Assembly (NCBI GenBank): GCA_025360225.1
Contig: JANYCN010000034.1
Span: forward strand, 1-34,062
Length of the DNA: 34,062 nt
Source: Actinomycetes bacterium
GTDB taxonomy: Bacteria > Actinomycetota > Thermoleophilia > Gaiellales > F1-60-MAGs149
Direction: 5' to 3'
Made by a program: the position numbers and the translations under genes. Every line of letters begins with the position of its first letter. Position 1 is the stretch's first letter. Shown here in pieces: positions 30,651 through 34,062 of the stretch. Under the pieces are notes generated by a model, which did not search any database, was not told where the DNA came from, and worked only from the letters and a program-made list of their open reading frames with translations.

Positions 30651-32170
30651 ACCACATCGAGGCGGTCGAACGGGCGACGGAGCTCACCGCCGGGGCGTGC
30701 GCCGAGGTGCTCGGCATCCTCGTCGGTGCCCCCGGGTCGTTCACCGACGTCAGCGTTGACGAAGAGCCTGATCCGTGGGGCTCGGTGACGTTCCCGCTCG
30801 TCGCGGTGCGCATCGGCTTCATCGAGGGGATTACCGGCGAGGACATGTTCGTGATCGAGCCGGAGCAGGCGCGACAGCTCGCCACATCGATGATGGGGAT
30901 GGCGGAGACCGACGCGACGGGCGAGCTGAACGAGATCGAGATCTCGGCGGTGTCCGAGGCGATGAACCAGATGATGGGGAAGGTCGCGACGGCGCTCGCC
31001 GAGGCCCTCTCCCGAACGACGGACATCGCAACGCCGCAGACCCGCTACCTCAAGAACCAGGAGGCAGCCGAGGCGCTCGGCGAGGCACGCTACACCTCGC
31101 GTTTCACGCTGAAGGCCGGCAAGCTCACCGCGAGGATCGTCCAGCTCGTGCCGCAGGATCTCGCCGACGTGCTGCTCGCGGCGTTCGACAGCGCCGCGCT
31201 CGCAGAGGCGGTGCTTGGCAGCGAGCACGCGAACAAGATCGCCCGGCTCAACGACGAGACCTACGCGGCGGTGGAGCGCACCGCAAGGATCGCCGCTGAG
31301 TCATCGGCCGAGGTGTTGACCACCCTCCTCGGCTCGAAGGTGACGGCGACGCTGCCGGAGATCGACGTGAAGCCCGTCGACCCGCTCGGCGAGCTCAGCT
31401 ACCCGCTCGTCACCGTCGAGGTCTCCTACGTCTCGGGCGTCAACGGCGCGAACCTGTTCGCCCTCACGCCGGCGCAGTCAGCGACCTTGGCCGCCGTGAT
31501 GATGGGGTCGGACGAGCCGACCGGCGACGGGCTCTCGGAGCTCGAGCTCTCGGCGGTCTCTGAGGCAATGAACCAGATGATGGGCTCGGCGACGAACATT
31601 CTCGCCGACACCCTGAGCCTTGACATCGAGGTTGCGCCGCCGGTCTGCGAGGTGATCCAGAACGTCGAACAGGCACGTGCGACGTTCGAGCATCCGGCGT
31701 ACTGCGCGCGGTTCCGGATCGTCTCGGACAAGCTCACGGCGGACGTCGTGCAGCTCGTGCCGGCCGACTTCGCGCTGCACCTGCAGTCTGCGTTCGCCGC
31801 TGCAGACGTCGGACGCGCTGTAGCCGCTGCCCCGATCGGCGGGGACGTCGCGCCCGCAGCGAGCGCGAGCAGCGCGACCGCGGCGGCGAACAAGGCGGCA
31901 GCGACGGCGCCTGCAGGAGCGCTGCATCCCGACACGTTCCGCACGGTGAAGGTGCGTGTCTCGGCCGAGCTCGGCCGCTCCAAGCTCGAGGTCGCGCGGG
32001 TGATGAACATGCCTCCCGGAGCGATCGTCGAGCTCGATCGCACTCCCACTGACCCCATCGACATTCTCGTCAACGGCCGGCCGTTCGCCCGAGCGCGCCT
32101 GGTCCTCGTGGACGGCGAGTACGCCGCCCAGATCGTATCCCTGGAACCACCGCTGCTCAAGACAGCGTAG
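30647..32170 (+). CDS. fliY: Enlarged FliY/FliN-type switch protein with two CheC-like modules
   Basis: 507 residues against about 380 for known FliY. Two tandem CheC-like modules (about 1-190 and 205-390, period 202) are followed by an Ala-rich linker (390-425) and a C-terminal SpoA/FliN domain (432-507: VRVSAELGRSKLEVARVM). Each module keeps one S-x3-E-x2-N-x22-P phosphatase signature (Glu104/Asn107/Pro130 and Glu306/Asn309/Pro332), inside SAVSEAMNQMMG. The first half of each module lacks a second site. There is no N-terminal LSQxEIDxLL peptide. GTG start overlaps the fliM stop. It is the C-ring component and probably the main CheY-P phosphatase. Confidence 0.9.
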   Translation: MNHIEAVERATELTAGACAEVLGILVGAPGSFTDVSVDEEPDPWGSVTFPLVAVRIGFIEGITGEDMFVIEPEQARQLATSMMGMAETDATGELNEIEISAVSEAMNQMMGKVATALAEALSRTTDIATPQTRYLKNQEAAEALGEARYTSRFTLKAGKLTARIVQLVPQDLADVLLAAFDSAALAEAVLGSEHANKIARLNDETYAAVERTARIAAESSAEVLTTLLGSKVTATLPEIDVKPVDPLGELSYPLVTVEVSYVSGVNGANLFALTPAQSATLAAVMMGSDEPTGDGLSELELSAVSEAMNQMMGSATNILADTLSLDIEVAPPVCEVIQNVEQARATFEHPAYCARFRIVSDKLTADVVQLVPADFALHLQSAFAAADVGRAVAAAPIGGDVAPAASASSATAAANKAAATAPAGALHPDTFRTVKVRVSAELGRSKLEVARVMNMPPGAIVELDRTPTDPIDILVNGRPFARARLVLVDGEYAAQIVSLEPPLLKTA

Positions 32171-32186
32171 AAGGAGGAACATCGGT

Positions 32187-32546
32187 ATGGCACGAGTGCT
32201 CATCGCAGACGACGCAGCCTTCATGAGGATGATGATCAAGAACATCCTCAGCCAGAACGGCCACGAGGTGGTCGGAGAGGCCGAGAACGGTGCGCAGGCC
32301 GTCACGAAGTACGCCGAGCTGAAGCCCGACGTGACCACGATGGACATCACGATGCCCGAGATGGACGGCATCGCCGCCCTCAAGGGCATCCTCGCGGCCG
32401 ACCCGACCGCGAAGATCGTGATGTGCTCGGCACTCGGCCAGGAGGCGAAGGTGATCGAGTCGATCCGCTCCGGCGCGAAGGACTTCGTCGTGAAGCCCTT
32501 CCAGCAGGATCGCGTCCTCTCGGCGGTCGCCAAGGCTCTGGGGTGA
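32187..32546 (+). CDS. cheY: Chemotaxis response regulator CheY
   Basis: 119 residues, a single receiver domain. Asp8/Asp9, phospho-acceptor Asp53 (MDITMPEMDG), Ser81 and Lys103 (VKPF) are all present. AAFMRMMIKNIL is typical of Gram-positive CheY. AGAAGGAGG precedes the ATG with good spacing. It binds FliM, perhaps the 54-residue peptide, and is dephosphorylated by FliY and CheC. Last gene of the operon; a hairpin follows. Confidence 0.94.
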   Translation: MARVLIADDAAFMRMMIKNILSQNGHEVVGEAENGAQAVTKYAELKPDVTTMDITMPEMDGIAALKGILAADPTAKIVMCSALGQEAKVIESIRSGAKDFVVKPFQQDRVLSAVAKALG

Positions 32547-32603
32547 TCCGGGATCCCGTCGCGGCACGCGGCGGGTCGTCCCGCGACAATCGACGAACGG
32601 GCT

Positions 32604-32632
32604 AAGCCCCGCGGGTCCGCCCTGCGGGGCTT
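32604..32632 (+). terminator. Hairpin terminator after cheY
   Basis: AAGCCCCGC and GCGGGGCTT form a 9-bp stem around an 11-base loop, 57 bases after the cheY stop. The base sequence after it is TGCC rather than a T-run, as is common in high-GC Actinobacteria. It separates the chemotaxis operon from P3. Confidence 0.65.
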
Positions 32633-32655
32633 GCCTGCGTTCAGGGCCGTAAACG

Positions 32656-32684
32656 CTCAGGTCGCGGTGAGGCCGTGCCGATAC
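32656..32684 (+). promoter_or_regulatory. Sigma-28/WhiG-type promoter P3 (sugar-nucleotide genes)
   Basis: CTCAGG (32656-32661), 15 bases, GCCGATAC (32677-32684). It is nine bases before the ATG of the epimerase gene, so the message would be almost leaderless. Bases after the -10 (CGCTT) resemble those after P1 (TGCTT). Confidence 0.65.
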
Positions 32685-32693
32685 CGCTTGTAG

Positions 32694-33662
32694 ATGGTAC
32701 GGACATCCTCTGAGAGCGCTGCGCTCGTTGGCCGAACGCTCGTCACAGGGAGCGCCGGCTTCGTTGGCGCCCACCTCCTCTCGACGCTCGACGCGGCGGG
32801 GTTCGAGGTGGTCGGCGCGAGCCGGGCAGAGGCTGACCTCGCTGACCGCTCTGCCGTCGTTGCCCTTCTCCGGCGCGAGAAGATCGTCACCGTCGTCCAC
32901 GCCGCCGGGCGTGTCGGCGGTATCGCGGCGAACGTCGCCGACCCGGTTGGCTTCTTCACGGAGAACCTCGCCGTCGGGCAGGCGGTCGTGCTCGGCGCGC
33001 ACGAGGCCGGTGTCGAGCGTCTCTTGAACCTGTCGTCAAGCTGCGTCTACCCCCGCGACCGCTCGCGGCTCGTCGAGGAGGACCTGCTCACCGGTCAGCT
33101 CGAGCCGACGAACGAGGGGTACGCGCTGGCGAAGCTCGCGGTGATGCGGCTCTGCGACTGGCTCGCGGCGACCTCAGACGACCGCTGGTACCGCACGCTC
33201 GTGCCGTGCAACCTGTACGGGCCCGGCGACTCCTTCGACCCGGTGCGCGGCCACCTCGTGAGCCGTGCGATCGCGAAGGTCGTCGACGCGCTGGACGCGG
33301 ACGCCTCGGCGGTCGAGATCTGGGGAGACGGCATGGCGCGACGGGAGTTCCTCCACGTACGAGACCTCGCGCGCGCGGTCGCGTTCACGTTGCCGCTGCT
33401 CGAGTCGCTCCCGCAGGCCCTGAACGTCGGCAGCGGCGAGGACCGCTCGGTCAACGGGTGGTACGAAGCCGTCGCGGCCGCCGCTGGGTTCGGCGGCCGC
33501 TTCACGCACGACCTCGACCGGCCGGTGGGAATGGCGCGGAAGCTCCTCGACGTGTCGCGCCTGACGGCGCTCGGGTTCACGCCGAGCACGACCGTCGACG
33601 TCGGGTTGCGCGAGACGATCACGCACTACCGGACGTTTTGCACGCAAGCCGTGGCGGCATGA
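32694..33662 (+). CDS. NAD(P)-dependent epimerase, GDP-L-fucose-synthase-like
   Basis: 322 residues of the extended SDR family. Cofactor loop GSAGFVGAHL (19-28), active-site Ser115, Cys117, Tyr143 and Lys147 (SSSCVYP, YALAK), and the fucose-synthase hallmarks AAGRVGGIAANVADP, LEPTNEGYA, PCNLYGPGDSFDP and REFLHVRDLA. It probably makes GDP-L-fucose or a related GDP-deoxyhexose by epimerisation and reduction. ATG 32694 lies nine bases from the P3 -10. It overlaps the next gene by four bases. With a flagellar-type promoter it may supply sugars for flagellin or surface polymer glycosylation; this is inference. Confidence 0.87.
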   Translation: MVRTSSESAALVGRTLVTGSAGFVGAHLLSTLDAAGFEVVGASRAEADLADRSAVVALLRREKIVTVVHAAGRVGGIAANVADPVGFFTENLAVGQAVVLGAHEAGVERLLNLSSSCVYPRDRSRLVEEDLLTGQLEPTNEGYALAKLAVMRLCDWLAATSDDRWYRTLVPCNLYGPGDSFDPVRGHLVSRAIAKVVDALDADASAVEIWGDGMARREFLHVRDLARAVAFTLPLLESLPQALNVGSGEDRSVNGWYEAVAAAAGFGGRFTHDLDRPVGMARKLLDVSRLTALGFTPSTTVDVGLRETITHYRTFCTQAVAA

Positions 33663-34062
33663 GCTATCCCCTGGCGTTGCCGTCGTGGGACGGCGAGGAG
33701 CTTGCCGCGCTGCAGTCGGTGATCGACTCGGGCCGGTTCACGATGGGCGAGCGGGTACGCGAGCTCGAGCAGCGGTTCGCAACCGTCGTCGGGTCGCGTT
33801 TCGCCGTGATGGTGAACTCTGGTTCGTCGGCGAACCTGCTGATGGCGGCGGCGTTGCGCTACCGGACGGTCGGCCCGGCCCAGCCTGGTGACGAGATCAT
33901 TGTCCCGGCCGTTGGCTGGGCGACGACGTACTACCCGTTTGCGCAGCTTGGCTTCCGCCTCGTCCTCGTTGACGTCGATCCAGCCACCTACAACCTCGAC
34001 CCGGCCGCGCTCGCTGCGGCGATCGGGCCGCGAACGCGGGCCGTCTGCGTCGTCCACGCCCT
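33659..34062 (+). CDS. DegT/DnrJ/EryC1-family aminotransferase (5' part)
   Basis: The first 134 codons, running off the window. SGRFTMGERVRELEQRFA, MVNSGSSANLLM and EIIVPAVGWATTYYPFAQLGFRLVLVDVD are typical of PLP sugar aminotransferases and of the related RfbH (CDP-6-deoxyhexulose 3-dehydrase) group. The PLP Lys would be beyond the edge, so aminotransferase and dehydrase cannot be told apart (RfbH has His at that place). ATG overlaps the epimerase stop as ATGA; same operon, likely making an amino- or deoxy-sugar. Confidence 0.85.
   Translation, partial: MSYPLALPSWDGEELAALQSVIDSGRFTMGERVRELEQRFATVVGSRFAVMVNSGSSANLLMAAALRYRTVGPAQPGDEIIVPAVGWATTYYPFAQLGFRLVLVDVDPATYNLDPAALAAAIGPRTRAVCVVHA

Overview
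The window is high-GC bacterial DNA, densely packed, with many GTG starts and 1-4 base stop/start overlaps. It most likely comes from a motile, deep-branching actinobacterium of the Thermoleophilia type (Solirubrobacterales or Gaiellales relatives). That placement is an inference. It rests on an actinobacterial pgsA - garA-like - ftsR-like block standing beside an RsiG-like anti-sigma factor, and on a flagellar/chemotaxis set with FliW, CsrA, CheC, CheD and FliY.

Region 1 (1-461) is the 3' end of a plus-strand gene with a C39-peptidase-like look. Region 2 (455-10887, minus strand) is a tightly coupled catabolic operon read leftwards. Its order is an isobutyryl-CoA-mutase-like large subunit, an acyl-CoA dehydrogenase, a D-lactate/glycolate-type FAD oxidase, a thiolase, a 3-hydroxyacyl-CoA dehydrogenase/enoyl-CoA hydratase fusion, a long DmdC-type acyl-CoA dehydrogenase and a divergent glutamine-synthetase-family ligase. 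Together they suggest breakdown of a branched or unusual acyl-CoA.

Region 3 (10974-14942, plus) holds pgsA-like, RsiG-like, a zinc-ribbon/FHA GarA-like protein, FtsR-like MerR, an SDR, apt and a GNAT. Region 4 (14949-15265) is a non-coding 317-bp element with 30-bp imperfect terminal inverted repeats and strong internal hairpins. Region 5 (15270-16756, minus) is a cysteine-rich hypothetical gene and a membrane diguanylate cyclase with an intact I-site.

Region 6 (16898-32546, plus) is a late flagellar and chemotaxis locus: flgF-flgG-flgJ-flgN-flgK-flgL-fliW-csrA, then fliC and a yvyF-like gene, then cheW-cheB-cheR-cheA-cheC-cheD, a 54-codon gene, fliM, an enlarged fliY and cheY, closed by a hairpin. 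Region 7 (32694-end) starts a sugar-nucleotide segment (GDP-fucose-synthase-like epimerase, DegT aminotransferase) that could serve flagellin or surface glycosylation.

The main discovery is regulatory. Four plus-strand sites share CT(C/A)A(A/G)G - exactly 15 bases - GCCGAT(A/C)(A/C/T), the sigma-28/WhiG promoter form. They stand before flgF, fliC, cheW and the glycan genes. The same window encodes an RsiG-like protein with two copies of the c-di-GMP signature (His where the published motif has Gln) and a diguanylate cyclase. This suggests a c-di-GMP - RsiG - sigma-28 switch over motility, chemotaxis and possibly glycosylation. A second layer is a FliW-CsrA pair next to a fliC leader whose ribosome-binding site lies in a hairpin with GGA in its loop. 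Other unusual parts are a free-standing 54-residue FliM-N-like peptide and a FliY with two tandem CheC-like modules and no N-terminal CheY-binding peptide.
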